A DNA stretch of 64,000 nt from Terriglobia bacterium (GCA_020072565.1 JAIQGI010000007.1:62001-126000), one strand, 5' to 3'. Shown: positions 45,929 to 55,512, counted from the stretch's first letter. Notes: generated by a model from the letters alone, not told the origin. Numbers and translations are program-made.

Positions 45929-46178
45929 GACTGCCTTCTCCTCGTTTAGGAATGTTCCACCCGTCTGGTCGGGTACTGAATCCAGATCTACTTCCTCTCC
46001 CTTCCCTCATCGGCATATGCGCGGAAATCGGACCCTTCTTTGCTCTCTATTCCCCCCCGCGCGTGCATCACGAAAGACGATCGCGACCGCAGCGAAGCAG
46101 GCCTGATGGCTTGCACCAGACATCTCCGGCATGATCCGCCGTTCTGGACCGGGCTTCGTGATTCTTATTATCTAGTAC

Positions 46179-46197
46179 GTCTATCATTCTAATAGAC
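46179..46197. promoter_or_regulatory. Putative Rrf2 operator upstream of the porin-sulfate operon
   Basis: GTCTATC-ATTCT-AATAGAC: 6-bp perfect arms (GTCTAT/ATAGAC). It matches the palindrome at the rrf2 promoter in both half-site (TCTATC...ATAGA) and 5-base spacing. It lies 250 bases ahead of the porin start, between rrf2 and the operon. The remaining 45929-46178 has no recognised gene. Confidence 0.55.
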
Positions 46198-46215
46198 TAG
46201 ACTCATAAAAAATTT

Positions 46216-46674
46216 TTATCCGGGACGGCGCCTTCCTGCTGCAGTCTTGGGTCTTGCTTCGACCTTACGGATGACATCGGCGAGCGTGGTTCCGTCCAGA
46301 ATCCTGCCCATGACGTCTCGGACCTCTTTCATGACGATTCGGATGCCGCAAGTTGCTTCGTCCAGGCAATCATCACACTTCATATAGGCCGTCTGACTCA
46401 CGCACGGCACAAGCGCTATCGGCCCATCCATAAAGCGTATGACCTGGCCCAGGGTGATGGATTCCGGATGCTTGGCCAGAAAATAACCGCCCCCTTTTCC
46501 CTTCCTGCTTTGCAGCAGGCCATGCTTCTTCAGTTCCAGCAGGATCAATTCGAGGAACTTTTTTGGAATGAACTGGCTGGTTGCGATATCCGCGATGAGG
46601 ATGGGGCCTTGGTCGTACTCGGCGGCGAGCATGAGCAGCGCTTTCAACCCGTATTTGGCCTTTTTTGAAATCAC
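46216..46674 (-). CDS. Rrf2-family transcriptional regulator
   Basis: 152 residues from the GTG at 46674, which gives the usual Rrf2 opening (ISKKAKYGLKALLMLAAEYD). Winged helix with the recognition region SQFIPKKFLELILLELKKHG and the wing RKGKGGGYFLAKHPESITL. Four Cys follow (near residues 91, 100, 103 and 109), compatible with an Fe-S cluster or redox sensing. It lies upstream of the porin-sulfate operon, separated by a palindrome, and carries another over its own promoter, so it likely controls sulfate uptake. A short AT palindrome follows its stop. Confidence 0.9.
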   Translation of the reverse strand: MISKKAKYGLKALLMLAAEYDQGPILIADIATSQFIPKKFLELILLELKKHGLLQSRKGKGGGYFLAKHPESITLGQVIRFMDGPIALVPCVSQTAYMKCDDCLDEATCGIRIVMKEVRDVMGRILDGTTLADVIRKVEARPKTAAGRRRPG

Positions 46675-46686
46675 GGCATTACCCAA

Positions 46687-46713
46687 TATAATCTATCGAT
46701 ATGATAGATTATA
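46687..46713. promoter_or_regulatory. Rrf2 operator over its own promoter
   Basis: A perfect 11-bp inverted repeat, TATAATCTATC (46687-46697) and GATAGATTATA (46703-46713), with spacer GATAT. It covers the -10 box and the transcription start of rrf2, the placement expected for autorepression. Confidence 0.8.
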
Positions 46714-46737
46714 GGTCGCGCTTACGCTCTTTGTCAA
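46708..46737 (-). promoter_or_regulatory. Consensus promoter of rrf2
   Basis: On the minus strand TTGACA (46737-46732), an 18-base spacer, then TATAAT (46713-46708). Both boxes are perfect consensus. The -10 box is one half of the operator palindrome. The rest of the gap (46738-46864) shows nothing recognised. Confidence 0.8.
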
Positions 46738-46864
46738 GTTTTTTCGCATAACAGCATTTTCGGACGGTCCTCGCCAGATTAGCCCCTCGCGCTTCCCGAT
46801 CGGCGCCGGCTTTAGTCCAATCTCTCGATCAGGAAAAGATGCCCAAGGACAGGCAGGCGCCCTG

Positions 46865-47695
46865 TCACACTTCGACTTTGAAAAGCCCTTTGAGGGCCAG
46901 TCCGATGATGATCGAGAAGGCAAAATAGACGATCAACCAGTGTAGGCGCCATCCGAAGAGATTCATGCGCAATCCCCGATAGCCGACTTCGATCCTTTTC
47001 ACGGCGGAGGAATCCGAGAGCACCGATTCTCCCGGATTGGCCAGTTGGTCAAACCAGTTAGGGGCCACCCTTGCCGGCGAAATTTTAGCAAAAGGCTCGC
47101 CCCCAACCATGATCTGTTTGGTAACGGTCTGGTCGTTCACCGTGACTGCGAGATCTCGAGCGCCCGGCTCCGTGGCCCGCACACGCCAGTCCACCTCCCC
47201 ATCCGAGTCGATCCTGAGCGGGGGCGTCTCGACGACAAGGCCCGTTGAAGATTTGATGCCAACCCGCTCGGCCGAGGGCCGGTATCCTTCCTTCAGCAGG
47301 ACCTTCACGATCGCGGAATCGCCTGGCTGCAGGGATGCGTACCCGAACCAAAGATCGAGTTGGAGAAGCATGAGCACGATCGGAACTATCATAACCAGCA
47401 TCGGCCTCAGGGAGTGGCCGAGATATTTCAGGTTATACCAGAGGATTTTGCCCTGGGCTCCGAAGGTTACCGGCATGCTGTTCTTATAGAGGCGGATTTC
47501 CAGCAAATGAGCCACAATCTTATCCTTGACGGAGCGGATCCCGATCTGGTCGGAGGTCAGGCGGTAGACGAAGAGCATCAGCAGAGCCGTCAGCAGCGAT
47601 ATCGTGATCATCGCAATCCAGGAGTTCAAGTCCCGGAACGGATAAAACACCGCATCAAAAAATCGTCCGAGCACCGAATTGAAAAAGTCGATCAT
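46865..47695 (-). CDS. Uncharacterised inner-membrane protein, possibly Oxa1/EMC3-like
   Basis: 276 residues, three clear membrane helices (about 28-46, 98-116, 255-273). The first two flank a basic cytoplasmic loop (KDKIVAHLLEIRLYKNSMPV) and are followed by a periplasmic beta-rich domain of about 130 residues. The N-terminal half (VYRLTSDQIGIRSVKDKIVA...YNLKYLGHSLRPMLVMIVP) recalls the Oxa1/YidC superfamily members EMC3/TMCO1 (DUF106), a weak resemblance. It ends a minus-strand run with three alkaline-phosphatase-type genes. Function unknown. Confidence 0.7.
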   Translation of the reverse strand: MIDFFNSVLGRFFDAVFYPFRDLNSWIAMITISLLTALLMLFVYRLTSDQIGIRSVKDKIVAHLLEIRLYKNSMPVTFGAQGKILWYNLKYLGHSLRPMLVMIVPIVLMLLQLDLWFGYASLQPGDSAIVKVLLKEGYRPSAERVGIKSSTGLVVETPPLRIDSDGEVDWRVRATEPGARDLAVTVNDQTVTKQIMVGGEPFAKISPARVAPNWFDQLANPGESVLSDSSAVKRIEVGYRGLRMNLFGWRLHWLIVYFAFSIIIGLALKGLFKVEV

Positions 47696-47741
47696 GCCGG
47701 CTTCCAGCGTCCAGTGTGCAGGTTTGAGACCTCAGCTCTGC

Positions 47742-47936
47742 TTAAGAGATATAACCCAGGCCTTTGAGCTTTTTCTGAATCTCTTCCTGTGAGTCGGCTT
47801 CATCCAGTTTGGCGATTTCTCTTTCCAGACAATGCGTGACGAACTCCTCGACTGACGAGTATCCGGCAAGCGCGGCGTGTTTCGTCACCTTCTCCATTAA
47901 TTGCTTGTCCAACTTTATCTTGCTTGTGCCCATTGA
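47742..47936 (-). CDS. Small ribbon-helix-helix-like protein
   Basis: 64 residues from the ATG at 47936 (GAGGTAGG upstream). The pattern KIKLDKQLMEKVTKHAALAG followed by SVEEFVTHCLEREIAKLDEA fits a ribbon-helix-helix DNA-binding fold (beta strand, two helices). No toxin gene is adjacent. It sits between the membrane protein and the phosphatase-type genes and may regulate them. Confidence 0.6.
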   Translation of the reverse strand, partial: SMGTSKIKLDKQLMEKVTKHAALAGYSSVEEFVTHCLEREIAKLDEADSQEEIQKKLKGLGYIS

Positions 47937-47949
47937 GCCTACCTCGTCT

Positions 47950-49935
47950 CTAGAGGATGTTTTGTCCGAGCAGCTCCGGCGGCTTCTCAATTCCGAAAGC
48001 ACTGAGGATGGTAGCCGTCAGATCATAGAGCGCGGGCTTCTCCGCCCGGATGTTTCTGTTCATCAGGAGAATCCCGGGAATGGTCTCCGGGTCCATGCAG
48101 TGATCCGCCCCCCACTTGGTCGTGTTGTTTTCGAATGTGTTCTTCGGCATTTTTCCCAGCGGGGTCGCCCAGGAGGCCCGATAGCCCCGCCGGTAACCGA
48201 CGATGATATCAGGTGCCTCGTCCAGCATGGGCCCATGGTATGACTGACTCGCCAGATACGCTTTGGATATGGCTTTTTCCCCCGTAACCGGGTCGACTAC
48301 ATTCTCGAGCTTGGCGGCAAGCTCACGGATCAGAGCTTCTTTCTCCTCTCCCGAATCGACGATCCCCATGCCCTCCCGTCCTCTCACGTTGATGTACAAT
48401 CCGTTGAGACCCAGGGCATAGGCTTTGGTTCCTTCCCAGTCGGTGTTGGAGAAAAACTCGGCGCTCTCCTGCTGTGCAGGATCGACAATCCTCAAATAAT
48501 CGTTCTGCAACAGCCAGGTGTTCAGGTTGAAAGAACGCCGGAAGGGCGCGAAGCCGTGGTCGGACAGAACCATGAGCAGGGTGTCGCGGTCCACCTTGGT
48601 CATAGCCCTTTCCAAGACCCGGTCCATTTGGCCATAGACGCGCTCCGTTACATCTCCGTACTTGGCGGCCAGTGCGCTGTTGTTGAACGGATCGGTCTTG
48701 TCCATGAAGCGCATGAACATGTGCTGCCGCTGGTCAGAGCTCGAAAAGTAGTGAAACCAGAGACCTGATTCGAACCTCTGCAACTCGTACTCGAACAGTT
48801 CCAGGCTTTCCTTCAGGATGCTCTCGTCCTGGGCGAGAAACTCCGCTTCGTCCAGCACGCCATGGTCAAGCGCTTTCGTGTCGGCCGGCAGGCCTTTCGT
48901 AAAGAAGGGGCCGATGTGGCTTTCCAGCTCCTGGGAATAGCTTGGGGGTGTGGAGATCGGGAGAGCCGGGGCCGCGGGATCCAAATTCACGGGCGAGACA
49001 TAAAGCTTGAATTCCGGACGAATCTGTTTGAGGTAGAACTGGCAGATCCCGCGCACACTTTGCGTCGGGATCATCGGGAAGCTGATGCGCTTCCACGCAC
49101 TCCACTCGCCCTCCCTCAGGATGAACTCGTGATCCTGGATTTGTATCTTCGCCACAGGATTCACGGGGTCCACAAAGACCTTGAAGTGGATCGTCGAGGC
49201 AACGCTTCCTTTCCGGAAACTGTTCGTGGGCCCTTCGAGGTCCGCCTCAACAAGATTGTTGATCACGCGGACGAGATTGATCTTGCCGCCCCCGATATCC
49301 GCCTCCATTTCCAAACTCTGAGTGGTATAGAAATTAAAAACTCCATAGGTCCCAAGAACGTCGGGCGTTCCCATCCCCGAAAGTGTCCTTTGAGAGGTCG
49401 CCGCCGGAGGAAAATTCGCTGGGATCTGGACAATGGTCGCGGGGACACCGTGTTCACCCAGAATCTGCCAGAAAGCTTTGCCCTTACGCAGCAATTCGAT
49501 CTTGCCACTCGAAATCGGCAGGACGTAACCACCCAGCTTCACCGTCCATTGGGCCGCCGACACTCGCGAAGTCGAGAGATAGGGGACGTAATCCTGCGGC
49601 GTGCGATGAATGAAGTCAAAGATGCCGTGCCCGCCGGGGTCCATCCCCGTGATGAAATTCGACCAGGCCACCGGACTTTGCGGCGGCAGGCTGGTCCGCA
49701 ACCTCCGAAACCCACCATCGTTGCGAAGCTTGCGGAAAGCGGGGAGCTTCCCTTGGTCCATCAGGGCCTCGAGGATGCCGGGATCCATGCCGTCAAAGCC
49801 GAGGATGATCATTTTCTGCCGGGTCTGTCGATTTCCGGAATTCCTCGCCACAGACGAGCAGCCCTGGTTGAGAGATGCCAGCGATCCCGTCGCCAGTCCT
49901 AATTTCAGAAAATCGCGACGGGTGAACCCGCTCAT
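47950..49935 (-). CDS. Alkaline-phosphatase-superfamily protein, Tat-exported
   Basis: 661 residues from the ATG at 49935 (GGGAGGGA upstream; its A overlaps the previous gene's TGA). Tat signal TRRDFLKLGLATGSLA, with a possible lipobox at LNQGC. Phosphodiesterase/nucleotide pyrophosphatase fold: IILGFDGMDPGILEALMDQG, nucleophile region QSPVAWSNFITGMDPGGHGI, then LSDHGFAPFRRSFNLNTWL and DHCMDPETIPGILL metal ligands. Substrate unknown. Third of three paralogues in tandem. Confidence 0.87.
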   Translation of the reverse strand: MSGFTRRDFLKLGLATGSLASLNQGCSSVARNSGNRQTRQKMIILGFDGMDPGILEALMDQGKLPAFRKLRNDGGFRRLRTSLPPQSPVAWSNFITGMDPGGHGIFDFIHRTPQDYVPYLSTSRVSAAQWTVKLGGYVLPISSGKIELLRKGKAFWQILGEHGVPATIVQIPANFPPAATSQRTLSGMGTPDVLGTYGVFNFYTTQSLEMEADIGGGKINLVRVINNLVEADLEGPTNSFRKGSVASTIHFKVFVDPVNPVAKIQIQDHEFILREGEWSAWKRISFPMIPTQSVRGICQFYLKQIRPEFKLYVSPVNLDPAAPALPISTPPSYSQELESHIGPFFTKGLPADTKALDHGVLDEAEFLAQDESILKESLELFEYELQRFESGLWFHYFSSSDQRQHMFMRFMDKTDPFNNSALAAKYGDVTERVYGQMDRVLERAMTKVDRDTLLMVLSDHGFAPFRRSFNLNTWLLQNDYLRIVDPAQQESAEFFSNTDWEGTKAYALGLNGLYINVRGREGMGIVDSGEEKEALIRELAAKLENVVDPVTGEKAISKAYLASQSYHGPMLDEAPDIIVGYRRGYRASWATPLGKMPKNTFENNTTKWGADHCMDPETIPGILLMNRNIRAEKPALYDLTATILSAFGIEKPPELLGQNIL

Positions 49936-52076
49936 GCTTTCCCTCCCTCCCGGACTGATGAAGGCTTTCCCGTGTCGATGAGTGCGCGGCCATCCATGTG
50001 CGCCGGCACGGGGACGCCGAACAGCTCGAGTGCGGTAGGCGCGATATCCCAGATCGAAGGATCCCTTCGATTCAACGCCTTGCTCGAGAAGATCACTCCC
50101 GGCACGGTCCCGGGATCGATACAGTGGTCTCCGCTCCATGCTTTGGTGTTGTCCTCGAAGATCGTCATGCCGACTATCCCCTTTACCGAATCCCAGGATG
50201 CCCGGTAACCTTCGCTGTAGCCGACGATGAGATCGGGAGAGTTTTCCTTGTAGGGTCCTTCAAAAATGCGATCCTTATCGAAAACCTCCTTGATCGCACA
50301 ATGCCCCTGCTCATCATCTGCAAGTCCTGTCAGCTTTTCGACGAGTTCCCTCTTCAGAGCCCTCGCTTCCTCGCCTGGCATGACAACCCCATCTGCCTCC
50401 CGGCCCTTCTGGTTGAGATAGATTCCGCCCAGGCCCAGGGCATATGCCTTAGTCTTTGTCCAGTCAACACCCTGGAACCATTCTCCGCTGTCCGATCTGC
50501 CGTCCTTCAGTGCGAGATAGCCGTTTTGAAACAACCACGTGTTCAGGTTAACTCCCCTCCGAAACGCCTTGAATCCATGGTCAGACATGACGATAAGGAC
50601 GCTCCCGTCATCAAGCTGTTCGCGAACCCGGCCTACGAGTTCATCCATTCGCCGATATAAGTCCTCGATGACTTGGGCGCTCATCCCGGCCTGCCCTGTC
50701 CTGAGGGCGGGATGGTCCTTATCAAGATAGCGGAAAAACATATGCTGAATGCTGTCTGTTGTTTCGAAAACGAAGGCCACGACCCCCCGCTTCGTCTTTG
50801 ACAGGGCGTTAAAAAAGATCTTTTCCCAATCCTGATGATTCGAGTACGCAAGTTCGAGGAAGGCTGCTTCGGTGAGAGCTCCCTCGTTCAGTGCCCAAGT
50901 GTCATTGGCAAGCCCGAGGGTGACAAACTTTCCTAGGAGCTTCGACAGATAAATGGAGTAATAGAACGGATAAGAGACCGGCAAAGCCGGTTTTTCAGGG
51001 TCGATGTTCAGAGGAGTGATGTACATCTCAAATTCGGGCCGGACGTCCAGGATCAGCATGCGGCAGATGCACCGTACTTTGATACCAAGGCCTGGCCGGA
51101 AGGTCAGGCGGATCCAGGGAGAAAGTTCTCCCTTCTTCAGACAAAATTCCTGACCATCCACATGTAAATTCACATTCTCCGCGTCCGGCAGGATCGTGAC
51201 TCTCAGCGGCAGGCGCATTTCCACGGCCTGCTTGCGCAGCGTGTTGTCCGGCCCTGAAATGTAAGTATGGATACAGTCTCCCGCCACGGTGACGGGGATG
51301 CGCACACCCCCTTCCATCACCTTTGCCCTATTTTGTGCGGAGGTATAGTAGGAAAAGGTCCCCTGGCTACCTTTCAGGTCAGGAGCGCACATTCCCGAGA
51401 GGATGTGGCCTTTGAACTTTTCGGGCGGGAAGGTGATCGGAACCCTCAATATGGAACAGAAGATTCCTTTGTCTCCCAGGATCTTCCAGAAAGGCACGCT
51501 CTTGCGCATCCCTCGAATCTCCGGCTTGGAAACCGGGATGCGGTATTTGCCCAGCGAAAGCACCCTCCTGGGTTTTCCAATGTATGCGGAAGAGAGGGTA
51601 GGAAGGTAAGTGCGCGGATCGCGACTGAGAAAGTCGAATATGTTGTGTTTGGAAGGGTTCGAACCGGTCATGAATGAGGACCAGGCAACGGGCGAGATGG
51701 AAGGCGTAGTCGTCCGGAGGCGCGCATAGTCCCCTTCCTCTCTAAGTCGGGAAAGGTGCGGCAGCTTTCCCTCTGCCATGAACTTTTCCGCAAGAATCGG
51801 ATCCAATCCGTCAAGGCCTACGATAACCATCCTGTCGATGCTGCTCCTGGCGTAAACCTTCCGTCCCCTGATTAACCAATAAAGGAACCGGAATGGCCAG
51901 GCGAGGATGGACAGCAGGGCCAGGAAAAAAACCCCGATTAGGACCAGGAACGAGGATAGCAAAGCAAAGCCTGCGCCTGGCCCCACGTAAGCCTGAAGGG
52001 GAACAGCGAACGACAGCAGTAGAACTGCAACCAGAAGCGTTACTCGGGTCCTGGAGCAATTTCGGCCCGAAATCAC
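49932..52076 (-). CDS. Alkaline-phosphatase-superfamily protein with two N-terminal membrane helices
   Basis: 714 residues from a GTG at 52076 that overlaps the preceding stop (GTGA), with GGAGGAA upstream. N-terminal helices at about 11-29 and 35-65, separated by AYVGPGAGFALL. A basic segment (RGRKVYARSSIDR) after helix 2 would place the catalytic domain in the cytoplasm by the positive-inside rule. Catalytic core: VIVGLDGLDPILAEKFMAEG, SPVAWSSFMTGSNPSKHNIF, MSDHGFKAFRRGVNLNTWLF and DHCIDPGTVPGVIF. Closely related to the next gene. Confidence 0.87.
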   Translation of the reverse strand: MISGRNCSRTRVTLLVAVLLLSFAVPLQAYVGPGAGFALLSSFLVLIGVFFLALLSILAWPFRFLYWLIRGRKVYARSSIDRMVIVGLDGLDPILAEKFMAEGKLPHLSRLREEGDYARLRTTTPSISPVAWSSFMTGSNPSKHNIFDFLSRDPRTYLPTLSSAYIGKPRRVLSLGKYRIPVSKPEIRGMRKSVPFWKILGDKGIFCSILRVPITFPPEKFKGHILSGMCAPDLKGSQGTFSYYTSAQNRAKVMEGGVRIPVTVAGDCIHTYISGPDNTLRKQAVEMRLPLRVTILPDAENVNLHVDGQEFCLKKGELSPWIRLTFRPGLGIKVRCICRMLILDVRPEFEMYITPLNIDPEKPALPVSYPFYYSIYLSKLLGKFVTLGLANDTWALNEGALTEAAFLELAYSNHQDWEKIFFNALSKTKRGVVAFVFETTDSIQHMFFRYLDKDHPALRTGQAGMSAQVIEDLYRRMDELVGRVREQLDDGSVLIVMSDHGFKAFRRGVNLNTWLFQNGYLALKDGRSDSGEWFQGVDWTKTKAYALGLGGIYLNQKGREADGVVMPGEEARALKRELVEKLTGLADDEQGHCAIKEVFDKDRIFEGPYKENSPDLIVGYSEGYRASWDSVKGIVGMTIFEDNTKAWSGDHCIDPGTVPGVIFSSKALNRRDPSIWDIAPTALELFGVPVPAHMDGRALIDTGKPSSVREGGKA

Positions 52077-53365
52077 TTAAATTCCTCCATGATCTGGGCC
52101 TTCACATCAGAAATCTGTGGATCTGCCCCGCAGTCATGCGACGCCCAAAGAAAGGCGTCGTCCCATGTGTGCATCCCCTGCAGGTCCGAGCGGCCGAAGA
52201 TTTCCTTCTTCCCGACAGATCCCTTCATGTCGAAGCCGTGTTCAGCCAGAACCACGAGATCGGGCCCTCTTGCCGCGTGCGGGCCCGAGTATATTTCCTC
52301 CGCGTCGAAAACCTCCCGGACTACCTTCCTGCCCTGGTACTCAAGCTCCTTCAGGGCGCCGGCGATCTCCGTCTTCAGCGATTTCTTATCGTCCTTGTCG
52401 ATAATTCCCCTGGGAAACCGGCTTTTGAGGTTAAGGTATATCCGGTTCGGGTCAAGGGCAAACGCCCGTGTTCCTGGAGCAATCTCAGCCAGACGCTGGG
52501 GAGTTGGATTGTCGAACGCCAGGTAGCCGGCATGCTCAAGCCAGGCGTTGAGATAGACCTCTTGTGCGATTCCCGTGAAGCCGTGATCGGACAACAAATA
52601 TAGCCCCTTGATATCGCCGGTCAATTCCTCGAACTCACGGGCAATCTGGCCAATCAGGCCATCCACTTTTCTGTAATACTCGATGAATCCGGCGTGGCCG
52701 GCATGGCCGGGATCGGCATGAGCATCCCAGAGATAGTGGTGCAGCCGGTCCGTGCCTGTGACGATGAACTCGAAGAGATTCCATTCCTGACGCCAGAAAT
52801 ATTGGAAAGCCCTCAGCCCCCCCTGCAGGGTAGAGTCGAGTTCTTGCCAGAGAAACTCGCGGTCACGCCGGGCTCGCTCTGTATCAATGTCGATTTGATA
52901 GCCCATCTTTTCAAGAGCTGCCAGGTGCGACAGAGGATAAACGGCTCGTGCCAGTTCGATGGCAACGAATCCGGCGACCAGCGCACCCTCGATTTTCCTC
53001 GCCGGGTAGGTCGAGGGCTGGTTAATGACAATGCTCTTCAAACCCATCTCTCCGAGCTGATCAAATAGAGTAGGGGCTTTCACGTCGAGGAAGTTCGGGA
53101 AGCGGATCTGGTAGGAGTGGTCTCGAAAATCGGTAAAGCCGAAGATTCCATGATGGCCCGGGTCGGTACCGGTCATGAAACTAGTCCAGCTGACGGAGGA
53201 CACTTCCGGCAAGCTGGCTTTCATTTTGTGCACATGCCCCTTCTCAGCCAGCTGCTGCATTGCAGGCATGACACCGTCACCCGCGAATTTGAGGAGCAGG
53301 TCGAACGGGACCCCATCCAGGCCGATCACGCAGGCACGCTTCTTCCGATTCTCAGACGATGTCAT
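52073..53365 (-). CDS. Alkaline-phosphatase-superfamily protein, soluble
   Basis: 430 residues, no signal or membrane segment. Core: ACVIGLDGVPFDLLLKFAGD, SSVSWTSFMTGTDPGHHGIF, LLSDHGFTGIAQEVYLNAWL and ASHDCGADPQISD at the C-terminus (shorter than in its paralogues). First of three tandem, overlapping genes. A 102-base gap with no recognised feature separates it from cysN. Cytoplasmic version of the same activity, substrate unknown. Confidence 0.85.
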   Translation of the reverse strand: MTSSENRKKRACVIGLDGVPFDLLLKFAGDGVMPAMQQLAEKGHVHKMKASLPEVSSVSWTSFMTGTDPGHHGIFGFTDFRDHSYQIRFPNFLDVKAPTLFDQLGEMGLKSIVINQPSTYPARKIEGALVAGFVAIELARAVYPLSHLAALEKMGYQIDIDTERARRDREFLWQELDSTLQGGLRAFQYFWRQEWNLFEFIVTGTDRLHHYLWDAHADPGHAGHAGFIEYYRKVDGLIGQIAREFEELTGDIKGLYLLSDHGFTGIAQEVYLNAWLEHAGYLAFDNPTPQRLAEIAPGTRAFALDPNRIYLNLKSRFPRGIIDKDDKKSLKTEIAGALKELEYQGRKVVREVFDAEEIYSGPHAARGPDLVVLAEHGFDMKGSVGKKEIFGRSDLQGMHTWDDAFLWASHDCGADPQISDVKAQIMEEFK

Positions 53366-53467
53366 GAATGCGAGTCCTCAAACCGCGAACCTCGAAGCAC
53401 GGAAAACAGTTACCCTTGGGCACATTTTGCGCCACGAAACGGCTACTCCGGGTGAGAGACTCCTTCC

Positions 53468-54703
53468 TCAGCCCAAGGCCGTGCGCGTGATGATCCCCCC
53501 CGCCACGACATCGAGGCCCCGGGTCAGAACGAATCGTCCCAATTCCTGAATGTAATTGAAGTTCTCTACGACGATGGGCTGGCGCGTGCTGATCTCGACC
53601 TCGGCGACCTCTGTTTCCAAGACACACTCCTGGTCCTGGCAGATTGGTTCCAAGGTCGACGAGTCGATTTTTCTCTCGATCCTGATGTCGACCGGAACCT
53701 CCTGGGTCGCGATGCGAAGCGACAGATCCTCACCAACGCGAAACGGGCGCTTGGACATCCAGAACACGTTCGCCTGAACCTTCGACGTCACTACGGGCCT
53801 GTTTCCGGTCGGGCAGGCGACTGCTCCGCGCTCGATAAACAGCGGTTCTGCGAGAGTAACGCCTATGCTTTCGCCGGCCTCCGCCTCGGTCTTTTCCTGC
53901 CACAAACTTTCGATCGAGCGTACAGTTGTCCTAGCCTCTTGCGGGAGGAAGGCGACCTCGTCACCCTGACAGATCTTCCCCGCCTCCACCCTCCCCACCA
54001 GGATCCTCTTGTCCTTCACCTTGTAGACATCCTGAATCGGAAACCGCAACGGCCGGTTGGACGCCGCCTCTCTTGGGAGGAAGGAGTCAAGTCCGTCGAG
54101 GACGGTCGGGCCATCATACCAGGGCATCTTATCTGAGGGAAACGCGACGTTGTCCCCGTCGCGGGCGGAAATCGGAATCGTGAAGGTCGGCGCGATTCCG
54201 AGCGACGACAGAAACGTCATTAGTTCGTGCTGGACTTCATGGAAGCGAGCCTGCGCATGACCGACCAAGTCCATCTTGTTGATGACCACGATCACCTGAT
54301 CGAGGCCCAGCATGCGCAGCAGGTAGGCATGCCGCTTGGTCTGTTCTTTCACCCCATCGTGCGCGTCCACAATCAGAATTGCGGCTTCCGCTTGCGAGGC
54401 GCCGGTGATCATGTTCTTGATGAACTCCTTGTGGCCAGGAGCATCGATGATGACATAACGCCTCTTGCCGGTCTTGAAGAAGGTCTGCGCGGTGTCGATG
54501 GTGATCCCCTGGGATCGTTCCTCCTCCAGGTGATCCATCACGAACCCGAACTCCATCTCCCGCCCCAATTCTTCGCAGGTCCGCCTTACCTCCTCGATCT
54601 TCTCCTCGGGAAGGCTGTCCGTGTCGTAGAGAAGGCGGCCGATCAGGGTCGATTTGCCGTGATCCACATGGCCGACAATCACGAATTTCAAATGTTCGAA
54701 CAT
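53468..54703 (-). CDS. cysN: Sulfate adenylyltransferase subunit 1 (GTPase)
   Basis: 411 residues. GTPase motifs [29 protein letters not shown] and [10 protein letters not shown], with [20 protein letters not shown] as the effector region, characteristic of CysN/NodQ. Shorter than E. coli CysN (475), and no APS-kinase (CysC) domain is fused. With CysD it activates sulfate to APS. Follows cysD by 8 bases. Confidence 0.95.
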   Translation of the reverse strand: MFEHLKFVIVGHVDHGKSTLIGRLLYDTDSLPEEKIEEVRRTCEELGREMEFGFVMDHLEEERSQGITIDTAQTFFKTGKRRYVIIDAPGHKEFIKNMITGASQAEAAILIVDAHDGVKEQTKRHAYLLRMLGLDQVIVVINKMDLVGHAQARFHEVQHELMTFLSSLGIAPTFTIPISARDGDNVAFPSDKMPWYDGPTVLDGLDSFLPREAASNRPLRFPIQDVYKVKDKRILVGRVEAGKICQGDEVAFLPQEARTTVRSIESLWQEKTEAEAGESIGVTLAEPLFIERGAVACPTGNRPVVTSKVQANVFWMSKRPFRVGEDLSLRIATQEVPVDIRIERKIDSSTLEPICQDQECVLETEVAEVEISTRQPIVVENFNYIQELGRFVLTRGLDVVAGGIITRTALG

Positions 54704-54711
54704 CGTTTACC

Positions 54712-55512
54712 TCACATGTATCCCAGACTGCGCAGCTTCTGCATGACATAGGCCGATTCTTTGTCTTGAGCGCGGCCGGCCCGTTCTGCGGTTGTTGTGG
54801 TCCTGAGCTCTTCGATGATCTTGGGCAGCGTGTCGGCATCGGATTCAATGGGAGCACAACAGCTTTCGCAGCCGATCGATCGAAAACGCCGCCCGTTTTT
54901 GGCAAAATAGAGGCTGACGATCGGAATCCCTTCCCGGGCGACATACTCCCAGATATCCAGTTCCGTCCAGTGCAGCAGCGGATGGACGCGGATGTGGTCG
55001 TCATCCATCTGCTTGGATTTGTACTGATCCCACAGCTCCGGCGGCTGGTTCTTATAGTCCCATTTAAAATCCTGGTCGCGGGGAGAGAAGTAGCGTTCCT
55101 TGGCCCGGATCCCGTGCTCGTCCCTGCGGATGCCCAAAAGAAGGGCCTTGAACTTGTACTGATCGATCGCCATTTTGAGGGCATCGGTCTTGAGCACGTT
55201 GCAGCAGTTGAGTTTCCCTGTGCCGGGACTCATTCCGGCTGCCAGGGCCGCCTCGTTCCTGGCGACGAGCAGCCTGAGCCCCCACTCCTTAGCTTTACTG
55301 TCCCGGAAGTCATAGATCTCTTTGAACTTGTAGCTAGTATCGAGATGCAGGATCGGGAACGGGATCCGGTCAAAGAACGCCTTCCGCACCATCCACAAAA
55401 GCGTGGTGGAGTCTTTCCCGATCGACCACAGCATGCCGATGTTCCGGAACTGCTTGTAAGCTTCCCGGATGATGTAAATGCTCTTGCTTTCCAGTTCGTC
55501 CAGGTAATCCAT
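54712..55512 (-). CDS. cysD: Sulfate adenylyltransferase subunit 2
   Basis: 266 residues. ATP-PPase P-loop WSIGKDSTTLLWMVRKAF (SxGKDS form), then PILHLDTSYKFKEIYDFRD and the metal/cofactor-like RSIGCESCCAPIESDADTLP near the C-terminus, all typical of CysD. GAGGTG precedes the ATG. The 148-base leader has no Rrf2-type palindrome; TTGAC/GTCAA arms near 55630 are too short to call. Confidence 0.96.
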   Translation of the reverse strand: MDYLDELESKSIYIIREAYKQFRNIGMLWSIGKDSTTLLWMVRKAFFDRIPFPILHLDTSYKFKEIYDFRDSKAKEWGLRLLVARNEAALAAGMSPGTGKLNCCNVLKTDALKMAIDQYKFKALLLGIRRDEHGIRAKERYFSPRDQDFKWDYKNQPPELWDQYKSKQMDDDHIRVHPLLHWTELDIWEYVAREGIPIVSLYFAKNGRRFRSIGCESCCAPIESDADTLPKIIEELRTTTTAERAGRAQDKESAYVMQKLRSLGYM

